Source: Atrina japonica
Taxonomy: Eukaryota; Mollusca; Bivalvia; Pterioida; Pinnidae
Direction: 5' to 3'
NCBI GenBank assembly: GCA_030159075.1
Contig: BROG01000139.1
Span: 480,001 to 544,000, forward strand
Length of the DNA stretch: 64,000 bases
Shown: positions 11,060 through 22,509 of the stretch, piece after piece
Position numbering within the stretch: position 1 is the first letter of the stretch
How the letters are laid out: every line of letters begins with the position of its first letter
Notes under the pieces: generated by a model
Databases searched by the model: none
Told to the model about the DNA's origin: nothing
Seen by the model: only the letters and a program-made list of their open reading frames with translations
Made by a program: the position numbers and the translations under genes

Positions 11060-11504
11060 CAGTACCATGCCAAAAGTGAGTCAACTATTGCCATTTTTCA
11101 AATACCTGCCACAAAGTAATGCTTGCATCAATATTCTTGTCAAAATTCATATATTTATATAAAAAAGTCTATTGAACATCATCTGATATTAATTTTAAAC
11201 TCATCTGAAAATTTATTTCTGAGAAACATTTTTCTTTGCAGTACATATTTTGTTGACACCACTTCCTATGAACAAAGAAGGGATTGCTTGTGACTTACAA
11301 AAACTTGTAGTTTTCATTAAAAGAAACTGACACCTTCCAAACCTATTTAGAAAGATAGTTCATAGACGTCAACACAAATAAGCAAAACTTAACAAGATTT
11401 CAACGAGTTTATAAGTCAGGCCAGTTATTTTTAAGAATTTGATTTAGCATAGAAAGCTATGGAAAAATGATGATTTTAGTTGACTCATTTTTGGCAAGAT
11501 GCTG
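11060..11504. mobile_element. MITE P8, full copy
   Basis: TA/CAGTACCATGCC + AAAAGTGAGTCAACTATT at the left; TAGTTGACTCATTTTTGG + CAAGATGCTG/TA at the right. The inverted repeats are about 27 bp with a few mismatches. The element is 445 bp and has no coding capacity. TA duplication again suggests a Tc1/mariner-type mobiliser. Confidence 0.8.
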
Positions 11505-11678
11505 TACCAAAATTAAGAACTCTGCTTTGGACATTATAACAATGTTAGGACTTGTGTCACAAATCCTTTTGCTTTTGGAGTAGGCGATAAACCAGTTAAT
11601 ATACAGAAAACTTAATTCTATCAAAATTAAATATAAAGGATATAAATATTTGAATATATCTGAACAAATCTAGGCCAA

Positions 11679-12662
11679 AAGTCACCAAATTTACTCAGTA
11701 CTCAAGTTCAACTAATTTTTCATGATTTTAACATAAAAACACACAAAATGAATGCTGCAACTGGTCATGTATGGTGTTTGTATGTATTGATGTACAACGA
11801 TGGTAAATAACAACGAAATTCAATGCTCACTTGAAGAAAACTTCAATATGTAATATTAAAAAATTGTTTGAGTACAATGTCATACTCAAATTTTAAGTAT
11901 TCCAGAGATGCCAACTTTAGATATTTAAAAAACACGGAGTCTTAATGTGCGTGCCAAAGGACCGAGCCCACTATTGGGGTATGGGGGCATGCTCCCCTGG
12001 AAAATTTTGAAAATTAGGTGCTAAAAGATGCATTCTCCTAGTTTGAATTAGTGTATTTACAATTTCTAACCCATGAAAAAGTAATTCCAATAAAATTTAA
12101 TGTCCTCCAAAGGGAAGTATCAGTATGCAAAAAAACAGAAAAACACTCAAATTTCACAAATTTTATCAAGTGAAAGACGACAATATGTATATCAGTTACA
12201 TAGTATTAAGTCTGTACAATACAAAGCTCCAGTGCAAAATTGTATTGTGCAGACTTAATACTATGTAACTGATATACATATTGTCGTCCTTCACTTGATA
12301 AAGGCCAAGTGGCCGAAAATTTGTGAAATTTAAGTGTTTTTCTGTTTTTTCACATGAAAAAATAATCTAGATTTTTAAAAAAAAAACCAGAGAATTGAAT
12401 AGGAAATCAGAGGCGCAGATTTGAACACAAAAACAACGGAGAAACTCTGCCCAAAATGGACAGGTTGTCATTCCTGGTATCCTAATCAACATATATATTC
12501 ATTTTTTTGCAGATATCTCGGAAGTGTGACCTAAAATTCTTACATGAATTATGAAAAATATTAATGTGTTTCCGATTCAGTCAGATCAAAATTTTTTTAC
12601 AAATATTGTCAAGACGATAAAATAAAAGTTGAGCTCGACTACTGAGTAAATTCGGTGACTTT
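11679..12662. mobile_element. Non-autonomous DNA element with inner foldback
   Basis: The ends are inverted: AAGTCACCAAATTTACTCAG at the left and CTGAGTAAATTCGGTGACTT at the right, continuing into CTCAAGTTCAAC / GTTGAGCTCG. A shorter relative spans about 37175-37766 and shares GAATGCTGCAACTGG-like and GAAGAAAACTTCA blocks. It contains the hairpin at 12127-12352. The superfamily could not be assigned. Confidence 0.65.
12127..12352. repeat. Long near-perfect hairpin
   Basis: The core arms, 12165-12225 and 12238-12300, pair over about 60 bp with about two mismatches (CAGTTACATAGTATTAAGTC opposite GACTTAATACTATGTAACTG) around a loop of about 12 bases. Outer arms (AAACACTCAAATTTCACAAA opposite TTTGTGAAATTTAAGTGTTT) continue the pairing, with a small unpaired AAGGCCAAGTGGCCG insert on the right side. 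Confidence 0.9.
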
Positions 12663-13455
12663 ATATGACTCATTCTGAAATACAAAATAATCACGTTGTG
12701 TCGTAAAATGTGATGAAATTTATCAATATATATATCAAATACAAAACAAATCGTTTACGAATAACTGGAAAACACTCAACGTATTCTGCCGATAAACGAA
12801 ATGGCTTCAGGCTTATAAAGAGTTGTCAAGACCATTTAAAAGCAGTTTGTATCTCGGAACAATCACAGTGCATATCAGGAAAATCAACATTTGGAAATAT
12901 TACAGACGAAAATGACGTATTTGATTAGATTAGAAATAATAAGAATTGCCTCTCTGATGGACCAATTTCCAGGTTTTCTATGGGACTGTTACTTTATCAT
13001 ATAGTCGTCACACGTTTTTTATTTACTTTGCATGTATTGCGTGTGTGTATAAACATTCTGTGCCGATTTAAAAACTGATAAACGAAGAACTCAGCAATTT
13101 TAATTTCTTTCTGCTCGCAAAGTCACCATTTTGTGCATGTTCAGAAAATCTATGGGTTCTTCTATTAGGCTCTCATTTCCCATCCATCACTTACTAATGA
13201 TGTAGTCACCATACAGCAAAATAAAGATACGTGAAACTTACGCTACACGTTAATATAAATCATCTTACTAAAACAAAAAGAAAAAACAAAAACAAAAGCT
13301 ATAACACTGATAAATGAAAGGCAGAAAAAAAAGGAAATTTAAGGATTGTTTTACGATTATTTTATGTGCCGTCAAGAATTTCTCACTTTGGATATATGGA
13401 GGTGTCACAGCCTATAGGCCCTTTTACAATATCTGCGGTTCTGTAACTTTGAGTG

Positions 13456-13488
<33 letters not shown>

Positions 13489-13602
13489 TTTCAGTAAAAT
13501 GACATCAAGAAACAATCAGTTACTATAATGACGTCTATGTTTTTGTGGGTCTCTGTATCATTTTGCCACTGAGTCACAGGATCCCAGTTTACGTTAAAGG
13601 GT
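12663..13602. other. AT-rich; A-tract at 13460-13486
   Basis: No exon or shared repeat was recognised. A run of 27 A lies at about 13460-13486. Plus-strand frames of 60-72 codons have no supporting features. Confidence 0.35.
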
Positions 13603-13745
13603 CTATAGGTGAAGTGCCACAAATTTTGACCTGTGCTTATGCTTTAATATCCCATATGTGCCCCGACACTGGACCTTGCTTTTCATCTGAAAGACCTGTG
13701 ACTTTCACTTCTAGTCTAGAGCTTGGCAAAGGATAATTCATGACC
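13603..13745 (-). mobile_element. Meta-SINE-related fragment
   Basis: GTGAAGTGCCACAAATTTTG and CATCTGAAAGACCTGTGACT match the older tRNA-headed element at 30003-30575. No head or tail is preserved. Confidence 0.55.
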
Positions 13746-13869
13746 TCCTTTAAAATCTTAGGTATGATCTAATACTGTACAGGGGAGATAACTTGCAGTA
13801 TTGGTATTAGCTATATTCACGGTGTTGATAAATCAGTGAAATTAAGAAACAAGGAATAAATTTTAAAGG

Positions 13870-13890
13870 AAAAAAAAAAAAAAAAAAAAA

Positions 13891-13942
<52 letters not shown>
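13870..13942. repeat. A-run followed by (AT)n
   Basis: About 22 A followed by about 24 AT dinucleotides. It is a simple repeat, possibly the decayed tail of a retroposon, but no body is recognised upstream. Confidence 0.9.
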
Positions 13943-13947
<5 letters not shown>

Positions 13948-14239
13948 GGACCTAGTAGTAGTGGAAGTTATTTTCGATCTGCGAATTCAAAAAACTGTGA
14001 TCGTTGCAGAAGAGAGAAAAATGTGAAAATTACAACCCGTGGAATTAAATCCCTTTACAGTATCATTAAATGAACATGGGACCTTTTGCTTGCATGTTGA
14101 AGGCTCCACCACTAGACCAATGTGAGCAGTTCAGGTGGCCTTCCAGTGGTCTCTTAAGACTCTCAAGACCTCATGGTGATATCCCATGACAATGATCTCT
14201 CAAAACAGCAGGTCTTACCTAGCTGTTGTTTTCTAAGTC

Positions 14240-15070
14240 AGATGATATTCCTGACAATTGTCTTCTAAAGGCAAGTGGTCTTTCCAAACATTTACCAAAG
14301 ACAGTTGTCATTTATGAAAGATGGTATTTCCTGACAGTTGTCATTTATGACAGATGGTATTTCCTGACAGTTGTCATTCATAACATGTGATATTTCCTGA
14401 CAGTTGTATTTTTATTGTCTATATCATGACAGTGGTTCTTCAAGACAGATGTATTCTGAGATAGGTGGTATTTCCTGACAGTTGTCATACATGACAGGTA
14501 GCATATCTTGACAGCTATTGATCATTATAGGTGATATTTTCTAATAATTGTTAATTATGACAGGTGATATTCCCTGACAGTTGTCATTCATGACAAATAG
14601 AATATATTGACAATTGTTCATGACAGGTGATATTTCCTGACAGTTATCATTTCTTGACAGTTGTCATTCATGACAGGTGGTATTTCCTTATAGGTGTCAT
14701 TTATGACAGGTGATATTTCCTGACAGTTGTCATTCATGACAGGTGATATTTCCTGATAGTTGTCATTCATGACAGGTGATATTTCCTGACAGTTATCATT
14801 TCCTGATAGTTGTCATTCATGACAGGTGGTATTTCCGAATAGGTAGGACAGGTGATATTTATGACAGGTGTCATTCATTTCCTGACTGACAGTTGTCATT
14901 CATGACAGGTGATATTTCCTGACAGTTGTCATTTATGACAGGTGATATTTCCTGACAGTTGTCATTCATGACAGGTGATATTTCCTGACAGTTGTCATTC
15001 ATGACAGGTGATATTTCCTGACAGTTGTATTTTTATTGTCTAAAGTATGACAGTGGTTCTCCACGACAGA
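14240..15070. repeat. 33-bp minisatellite
   Basis: About 25 copies of CATTCATGACAGGTGATATT+TCCTGACAGTTGT (33 bp), cleanest at 14700-15010. A divergent block, TTTTTATTGTCTA...GACAGTGGTTCT, occurs at both the left (about 14410) and right (about 15030) sides, suggesting duplication of a longer segment. Confidence 0.9.
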
Positions 15071-15932
15071 TTTTCCAAAACTTAACAAATATTCCAATCA
15101 CACAATTTAGATTGCAGATAATCTAGTACTGACAATTCCCGATTTTATTTAGATACATGTTCAAATCGTCAGTGATGTATTCTTCCATCACAAATAAGAA
15201 AGTCTCCTGACGGCACATCTTTATCATCTTGTCCATCGTAAATAGATTCCTTGCCTCTGTCATTGATTGATATCTCGCACTGTGCAATAACGAGCACAAA
15301 GTCTCTTGTTAAGGGAAAGTGTCAAAAATTGCATTAACAATGTAACATAAGCCGTTCAGTATCTCGTGTGATATGTGCTATGATAGCAATAATTAACATC
15401 GTTAGAAAATGTATGACGCTTAGAATTGACATTATTAAAATATATAAATTCTATACTGGTAATTACGTCATTAGAATATATACAAATACTTTTAATTAAC
15501 ATTGTTAAAATAAATTTTATACTAATGGGTTTTTTTCTTAACTTATTGGGAACATGGGTCATGGCACTGGAATGGGAATTTTGCAGAATTTTGGCTCAAA
15601 CTGGGAATTTTTCTCTTATTTTTTCTAATTTCTTTGTTTCATTTATTTTGCTATTTACTATTTTTTTTTATCTTTTTTATTGTCAAGCTGCCATATTTCA
15701 ACTTTCAAGAAAAAAATGATAGACAATATCGGCATAAAAATGAGAAATAATGAAAAAATGTTATGCTATGTTCCTGATTGGGAATTTTCGGCAAAGAAAA
15801 AAAAAAAAAAAAAATGGAGGGGGAGGGGATATGATTTGGGATTGGGAATTTAGCCCAATATTGGTTATAAATCTGGAGGAAAAAAAGCCCTGACTTGTAA
15901 TCATCCTCGTTAGAATATTTACATATACTTAA
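15071..15932. other. AT-rich, no gene recognised
   Basis: A 97-codon plus frame (15426-15719) and an overlapping minus frame (15356-15562) are low-complexity Phe/Ile/Leu stretches from T-rich DNA. A purine run lies near 15795-15830. Confidence 0.35.
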
Positions 15933-16023
15933 TTAACTCATCAACCCCTGAAAAACAATAGACTCTTCTGTAAATCAATGACTTAGAAGAGTCCAAGTGT
16001 GTCATTAGGGGTGAATGGGTTAA
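15933..16023. mobile_element. TTAA-MITE T1
   Basis: TTAACTCATCAACCCCTG at the left and GGGGTGAATGGGTTAA at the right. The closing TTAA (16020-16023) is also the first TTAA of the family E element that follows. Confidence 0.8.
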
Positions 16024-16200
16024 AGGTGCATTAACTGTGTTTACCGACTTTTACTACTTGCACTTGATGTACAATAACAAATAAGAGGTATATACAGGCA
16101 TAAAATATCTTATATTCCTATATATTTGGTGAGAATAAGGTATGCATATACATATAGTAAGGCTGAATTAATCACTTGCAAGTGAATAATTGTCAAACTG
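16024..16200. mobile_element. TTAA foldback MITE family E, one arm
   Basis: It starts after TTAA with AGGTGCATTAACTGTGTTTA and CTTTTACTACTTGCACTTGA, matching the terminal arm of 30161-30403, followed by ACAGGCATAAAATATCTTAT and ATGCATATACATATAGTAAG shared with 48957-49235. The second arm is lost. Confidence 0.65.
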
Positions 16201-17030
16201 GGATTCTTAAATATATTGGTGTTCAATGACACAGAATGAAAAACAAGCTTTAACCAACCCCCCCCCCCCCCTAACCCCGCAAAAAAAAAAAAAAAAAAAA
16301 TCATAATTTTTTTTTTAAAAAATTGAAAAAATAAAAAGTTTATTAATCACAAGGAAGGAATGGTTATATGGGTCACAATCTACTAATATTATTATAACCC
16401 TTATATCTACATCCCTGACGATCATTTATCATAATAATTTGGCTGGTACAAAGGAAAAGATTTTTGAAAATGTCTATCGGAAGGACAGTGGCTGGATTAT
16501 GGATGAAAAGTGGTGACTGTAAGTCAGGTGAGCTGAAAATGTTTCTGTTTTTTAAAAGTTATACATTCATTATTATTGTTTATCAAATACTTAGGAGGTT
16601 TTCTGTTGAATATATACTACTGCGTACTAAAATGTTACACAGATTATTTCTATTGCACTCAATTAATCAGACTGAAAAGCAAAGTGCACCCATGCTGTTG
16701 ATTTTTATAATACTAACTAATTTTAATTTGGGCTAGATTATTATTTATCTGCATTTAATACAAATTTCTATACTAGGTATTACATTAAATTAAACCTCTA
16801 AATGTAAGTGTTGCATCAGTTATTTTTTATTTGAACTTTTACTCTAACAAAGGGCCATAACTTTGTTGAAAGTTACTGGGACATGTATGCAAGTAATATT
16901 TCATTTCAGATTTTGCCCTACATTTTCAATTTTGAATAAATTACCTGTCTCAGCAAACATTCTTTAGTTCCATTGGTAATTTTCCTGTTTCCATGGAAAT
17001 GTACTTCAACAAGGTAATATATACATGTAT

Positions 17031-17032
<2 letters not shown>
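16201..17032. other. AT-rich, homopolymer tracts
   Basis: A C13 run near 16259 and A/T runs near 16280-16325 are present. The plus frame at 16464-16736 (90 codons) lacks splice or domain support. Confidence 0.35.

Positions 17033-17094
<62 letters not shown>
17033..17094. repeat. (GA)n microsatellite
   Basis: About 30 uninterrupted GA dinucleotides, a polypurine tract able to adopt triplex (H-DNA) structure. Confidence 0.95.
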
Positions 17095-17096
<2 letters not shown>

Positions 17097-17274
17097 AAGA
17101 AAAAGTTGTATGGATAATTAAAAAAAAATTCAGTTGATGGTTGGTTCTTTCAAAGAATGCATATGCATAAACCTTTATTTCATCCTCGAAATATTTGATT
17201 GCTTAAGGCATAAAATGCAATAATACATGCATTAAACCTCATTATCCCAACAGCAACAATCTACGATCCAAAAT

Positions 17275-17457
17275 TGACATTATAACATTTTCCCAGGTGT
17301 TGATGAGAAAACTTATCCATATTATTTCCCACAGAATATAAAATGAAACATTCTGGATCATTCTCAAAGAGTGTCTGGAAAAAGTATAGGACCTGTAGAG
17401 TTTCCATATGGATATGAGGAAACAGATCATTTTCTTACCCTATTGTATGCACCCTAG
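17275..17457 (+). pseudogene. Possible decayed coding fragment
   Basis: The plus frame ending at TAG 17455-17457 reads about 36 codons of varied composition (...GKSIGPVEFPYGYEETDHF...) preceded, after one TGA, by another short protein-like run (VDEKTYPYYFPQ). There is no start, splice pair or recognisable domain. The opposite strand is also open over 62 codons but reads as low-complexity hydrophobic sequence. It may be a transposon remnant or chance. Confidence 0.15.
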
Positions 17458-18088
17458 AAATCTTGACCTTTGCATTCATAATTCCACAATCTAGGGTTCA
17501 ACGATCATTCTAACTACCGAGATCAAGAGATAGATAATCAGTAGTCTTAAACAGTGATGACTGGTTCATTATAATCCAAAATCTGATTGGCTGATTTTTA
17601 TCTTAAGTGGGAACACCATTTCGAAAACAAACAGTCCAACTGTTGTTACCATAGATTTACCGATTTATCGTTATTTAGGGGACTCTTTACACCCGATGAC
17701 AAGAAATTATGACGTAAATAATTACTGCAGTGACACAATTGTTTTTCCGACATAGTTGTATTAGCAAGAAGATTATCATTAAATATCAAACTTCTGCAAT
17801 TGTTTTAACCAGGAGAAGTTTTAAAACTTCCAATTACGATGTCAGAAAGCGGAATATTCACTGTGGTGGTTTTGTCCTTATCTGTCCCTTGAGCGCAAGG
17901 TACAGAGCACCAGGGGACATAACTCGTCAGACTAGAAAACAGATAGTATTACGACAGGATGATTAAACATACCGATTCAGTGAGTGGCAAACAGAGATGT
18001 TCCATTTTATCATACACTTTCCCTGCGATTAGCTTCCATAATTTTGTTGTAATCATGTTATAAATCGTAAATTGTAAATTCTACTTAC

Positions 18089-18275
18089 CCAGAAGAGCCA
18101 GTTTGAGTGTGGAATAATTGTTGAGGTTGATGACATCTCGAACAGATGGGTGAGTGAATTCAGCATAACAGCGAGGTCTGGACTGTGATGATGTCATCGT
18201 AGGATCATAGACACCGCATAAGCCCTTTATCTGAAGTGACCCTTCTTGACTAGCCCCTGACTTTTAGAATTCCAC
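18089..18275 (-). CDS. First coding exon of an unidentified gene
   Basis: On the minus strand the exon has a good acceptor (TTTTCTGTTCACACAG ending at 18276), a 5' leader with an in-frame TAA, then ATG at 18197-18195. It encodes 36 codons (MTSSQSRPRCYAEFTHP... to ...NNYSTLKLALL) plus one base, and stops at a strong donor, CTTCTGG/GTAAGT (18083-18088). The base composition is far less AT-biased than its surroundings, and codon use is varied. The gene is not recognised. The closing LKLALLG resembles the first beta strand that precedes a P-loop in small GTPases, but the P-loop itself would lie in the next exon, which was not found. The frame is also open a further 22 codons upstream of the ATG, so a more upstream non-ATG reading through another exon cannot be excluded. 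Confidence 0.65.
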
Positions 18276-18367
18276 CTGTGTGAACAGAAAACATACAAGT
18301 AGTAATGATATGAATTTCACTGTCATTAAAACGGATTTCAAACAATTGCTATTGCAAGTATTCTGAA

Positions 18368-18480
18368 GATATAACAATGGGGCCAATTAAGTCTGAGAAT
18401 ATTCTTAACTTGGCCTGCTCAGCCAATCAGATTTCAGGTTAAGCTGAGGTGGAGTAAAAAGAGACTTGAGTTATTAAGTT
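18368..18480. mobile_element. Foldback fragment related to 39467-39598
   Basis: AAGTCTGAGAATATTCTTAA and TTGGCCTGCTCAGCCAATCA match the right half of the 39467-39598 palindrome in reverse orientation. The second arm is degraded (GGAGTAAAAAGAGACTTGAG). Confidence 0.55.
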
Positions 18481-18691
18481 TCAAGCTAGCTTCAAGGGCC
18501 CAGCTTTAAAGATCATTACATTACTTTCACAAAAGAAGTGATCCCAGGTGTCCCTGAACCTTTGTAACATTTTGTACAACAGGTGCCCTAAAATCTTTAC
18601 AATATTGGTAACATAAGCATTTCTACAGCTCTGTACACTTACAGTATATATGATCTAGAAAACCACAATACTTCCAAAACAAGAAACTGTG

Positions 18692-18990
18692 TAGTTTCAA
18701 TATCACTAGACATTCCAGAACCTCTTAAAAAGAATATTCCAGAATGCAACAACATTCATTCCATTAGAATTTGTCAGTGCACTGTATCTTAACAACAGCA
18801 AGTACAAATGTATTTTGAAATTTCAACTACAACACAAAAAAAGTTCATCTAAAATATCTATAGCTTCAGAAACACTAAGCATTCTAGATTCTCTTCACAA
18901 ATGCTCTAGAATGTATCAAGATTTACTCCATTAGAACTGACAAATTTATTCTAGAATCCTTACAACAGCAAGTGTTTTGAAACTGATTAA
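18692..18990. repeat. Diverged 169-bp tandem duplication
   Basis: TAGTTTCAATATCACTAGAC at 18692 and TAGCTTCAGAAACACTAAGC at 18861 begin two copies that both continue with TTCCAGAA/TTCTAGAT, CTCCATTAGAA-like and AACAGCAAGT blocks. The copies are old, with many substitutions. Confidence 0.6.
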
Positions 18991-19004
18991 AGATGAAACT
19001 GTTT

Positions 19005-20945
19005 TTTAAGTATGACACAGTCACATGAACCTTAGGACACAGCCACATGTGCTTATGACACAGTCACATGAACCTTAGGACACAGCCACATGTGCTTATG
19101 ACACAGCCACATGAATCTCATGTCCTTATGACAGAGTCAGATGAACCTTATGACATACCTGCATGTCCTTATGACAGTCACATGAACCTTATGATACAGC
19201 TACATGAACTTTATGACACAACCATATGAACCTAATAACACAGCCACGTGCACTTCATGACACAGTCACATGTCCTTATGACACAGTCACATGAACCTTA
19301 TGACACATCTAAATTAATCTTATGACAAAGTCACATGAATCTTATGATACAGTCACATGAACCTTATGACAGTCCCATATCCTTATGACACAGTCACAGG
19401 TGCTTATGACACAGCCACAGATTCTTATGACACAGCAACATGAACTTCAAGACAAAGTCACATGTCCCTATGACATAGCCACATGAATCATATGACACAA
19501 CAACATGAACCTTAGGACTCAACCACATGTCTTTATGACACAGCAACAGGAACCTCATGACACAGTCACATGTCCTTATGACACAGCCACATCACATGTC
19601 CTTATGACAGTCACATGAACCTTATGATACAGCTACATAAACCTGATGACACAGCCACATGAACCTTATAACACAGTCACATGAACCTCATGAGCCACAT
19701 GTCCTTATGAAACAGCCACAAAAACCTTATGACACAGCCACATATCCTTATGCCACATTTACATGAACCTTATGACACAATCACATGAACCTCATAACAC
19801 TGTTGCATGTCCTTATGACACAGCCACATGTCCTTATGACAGTCACATGAACCTGATGACACAGCTACATGAACCTAATGACACAGCCACATGAATCTTA
19901 TGACATAGCTACATGAACCTTATGACAGAACCACATGTCCTTATGACACACCCACATGTCCTCATAACACAGCCACATGAACTTTATGACACAGCTACAT
20001 GAACCTCATGACACAGCCACATAAACCTTATGACACAGCTACATGAACCTCATGACACAGCCACATGAACTTTATGATAAAGCCACATGTGCTTATGACA
20101 CAGCCACATGTGCTTATGACACAGTCACATGACCCTTATGACACTGCCTAATGAACCTTATGACACAGCCACATGTCCTTATGACAGTCATATTAACTTT
20201 ATGCCACAGCCACATGAACCTTTTGACATAGCTGCATGAACTTTATGACAGAGATACATGTCCTTATGACACAGTCACATGAACCTAATGACAGCCACAT
20301 GAACCTTATGACACAGAAACACATCTTTATGGACAGTCACATGTCCTTATGACATGCCACATGAATCTTATGACACAGCCACATGTCCTTATGACACAGT
20401 CACATGAACTTTATGACACAGCCACATGCCCTTATGAAACAGCCACATGTCCTTATGACACAGCTAAACCTAATGACACAGGCACATGTCCTTATGACAC
20501 AGCCACATGTCCTTATGACAGAGCTACATGTACTTATGACACAGCCACATGTCCTTATGACACAGTCACATGGACCTTATGACACAGCAAATTTACCCTA
20601 AAGCATAGCCAAATTAACTTCATAACACAGCACATGAACCTTGGGACACAGCCAAATAAACCTCATATCACAGTGCATGAAGCTTAGGACACAGCCACAT
20701 GGAAACACAGGACAAAGTGAAATGAACCTTAGGACACACCCACATGAATCTTAAGAAACAGCCACATGAAACATTATACAGTCATGTGAACCTCAGCACA
20801 CAGTCACATGAACTTTAGGACACAGTTACATGAACCTTATGACACAGTCACATGTCCTTATGACACAGTAACATGATCCTATAGGACACAGCTACATGAA
20901 CCTTAGGACACAGCTACATGAACCTTAGGACACAGTCAAATTAAC
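19005..20945. repeat. 21/22-bp minisatellite, 1.9 kb
   Basis: About 90 units alternate between ACATGTCCTTATGACACAGCC (21 bp) and a 22-bp form with ACATGAACCTTATGACACAG. Many units differ at the fourth to tenth bases and in GTC/GCC/GCT endings, so the array is old and not homogenised. It starts about 0.8 kb upstream (in gene sense) of the 18089-18275 exon, inside the presumed long intron. Confidence 0.95.
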
Positions 20946-21000
20946 TTATACAACCATCATTCCACCAAATGTTGTCAACAGTTCTTTGGTAAACTGTTTA

Positions 21001-21091
21001 TTAACATGTTCACCCTTAAGTATTTAAATGGTATGCTTTTTTCTATTGTTTCAGATCAGTCTATTATGGTCTATAGTGTTGTTAGGGTTAA
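21001..21091. mobile_element. TTAA-MITE T2
   Basis: TTAA at the left, CACCCTTAAGTATTTAAATG, the core CAGTCTATTATGGTCTATAG, and GTTAGGGTTAA at the right. Same family as 28089-28180 and 34975-35064. Confidence 0.65.
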
Positions 21092-21502
21092 CAATCAATA
21101 ACCTTTTATGTCCTATTTTTTTCTTTTCACTCACAAGTAAGTCAGGATCTACTCTAAATCATATTTCACAATAAAAGTCCATAATTGTTTTAAGGGGAGA
21201 GAACTCTGACCTGTTTTATTTGTTTTCCAAACATCCGTAACACCAGAATGTAAACAATGGAGAAACTTTTTGACACCATGCCATATGCAAACAAAAGAAA
21301 AAGGATACTAAAAATGGCAGGTTTTATAATGCTGATAGATACGTTTGTTATCATATTGATTTTATTACTCAAATGTTTTCAAAACAAAACTGTGTGTTTA
21401 CTTCAAACAAACAACAATAATCGGTTTTTCATTTCAAAACTGATGACATGAAGATATACAAATGTATATTGCTTAAATTGTATAGCAGTACTGCGTGATT
21501 AA

Positions 21503-21855
21503 AGGGGCATCAGCTATTTTTTTTTTTTTTTTTAATTGTTTTTCTTTTTTTACTACTAAGATTGATATACATGCACAATACAAAAAAAAAGAGAAATACA
21601 CAGGAATTACAATTCTTAAATTCCAATGAATTTGTGAAAATTGCTTGAGAAACCCAGGTTTGGCACTTTTTCAGTTGCAATATATATGTATACCACTCTG
21701 GACCTGGCCTTATTTAAAAAAAAAAAAAATAGGAATATAAACTTTTTTTTGCCTGTGTTTACCTTTTTTCTTTTTTGTTCTTGTACATCAAGTACAAGTA
21801 GTAAAAGTAGAAAAAATCGAAATATATTTTTTTGGTAAACACAGCTAAAGATCCT
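21503..21855. mobile_element. TTAA foldback MITE family E
   Basis: Flanked by TTAA (21499-21502 and 21856-21859). The left arm starts AGGGGCATCAGCTATTTT; the right arm has AAGTACAAGTAGTAAAAGTA and TAAACACAGCTAAAGATCC. The centre (AACCCAGGTTTGGCACTTTT, TCTGGACCTGGCC) matches the loop of the 48957-49235 copy in reverse order. The 65-codon frame inside is spurious. Confidence 0.75.
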
Positions 21856-22081
21856 TTAATTATCCTGGGATAAATTAACAAATTAGATAAAAAAATAGTT
21901 TATACAACGTACTGTAAGGCTGCAACACCTTATTTTGGGAATACTGCCAAGACCAATCAAACTAGCCACATTTTCCACCAATCAGGAAAATTACATGTAA
22001 ATTCTATTAATTTGTTTTATTGGTGTTTTCTGATACACTCAATAATTTTTCAGTTACATGGTGGCGATAAGTTTTTGATGG

Positions 22082-22508
22082 TGGAGAAGAGAACCCTTGG
22101 TTATCCCTTTTGGAGCCCCTTGTGGGTCCTAGCCCCTTTTCATTTGCAAACATTATGCAGCTTCAAACAGAGATATTTCCTGTCAAGTTTGTTTGAATGT
22201 GAACCATTGTTTCTTTGGAAGAAGTAATAAATGTCTAAAAGTTGATGAAAAACTGATATTTTCTGTTTAATTAAATGCCTGTGACCTTGACCTTTGATCT
22301 CTACGTCCTAGCCCCTTTTATTTTGCAAACTTGAAGCCCCTTTCCTGGACCAAGCTCCCTGCCAAATTTGGTTGTAATCTGTCTGATGAATCTTCAGAAA
22401 TAGTCGTTTAAATGAAAAAGTTAACGGATGGATGATGGACGACAGATGACCACAGACAGCAGACATTGGCCATATAAAAAGCTCACCTGGCCTTTGGGGC
22501 CAGATAAG
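22082..22508 (+). mobile_element. Dispersed repeat, family H
   Basis: It shares the GTGGGTCCTAGCCCCTTTTC, CCTGTCAAGTTTG and TGACCTTGACCTTTGA blocks with 110-797. The 3' end is a GGATGATGGACGACAGATGA-type run, then the inverted repeat AGCTCACCTGGCC / GGCCAGATAAGCT around TTTGG, then AAAAA. A solo copy of the same terminus (CACTGGCCCTTTGGGCCAGG) lies near 54130. Confidence 0.65.
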
Positions 22509-22509
22509 C

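Noticed and set aside
20349..20601. Met-Thr-Gln-Pro-His repeat frames
   Set aside because: Translation of the 21-bp minisatellite, where the unit length is divisible by three.
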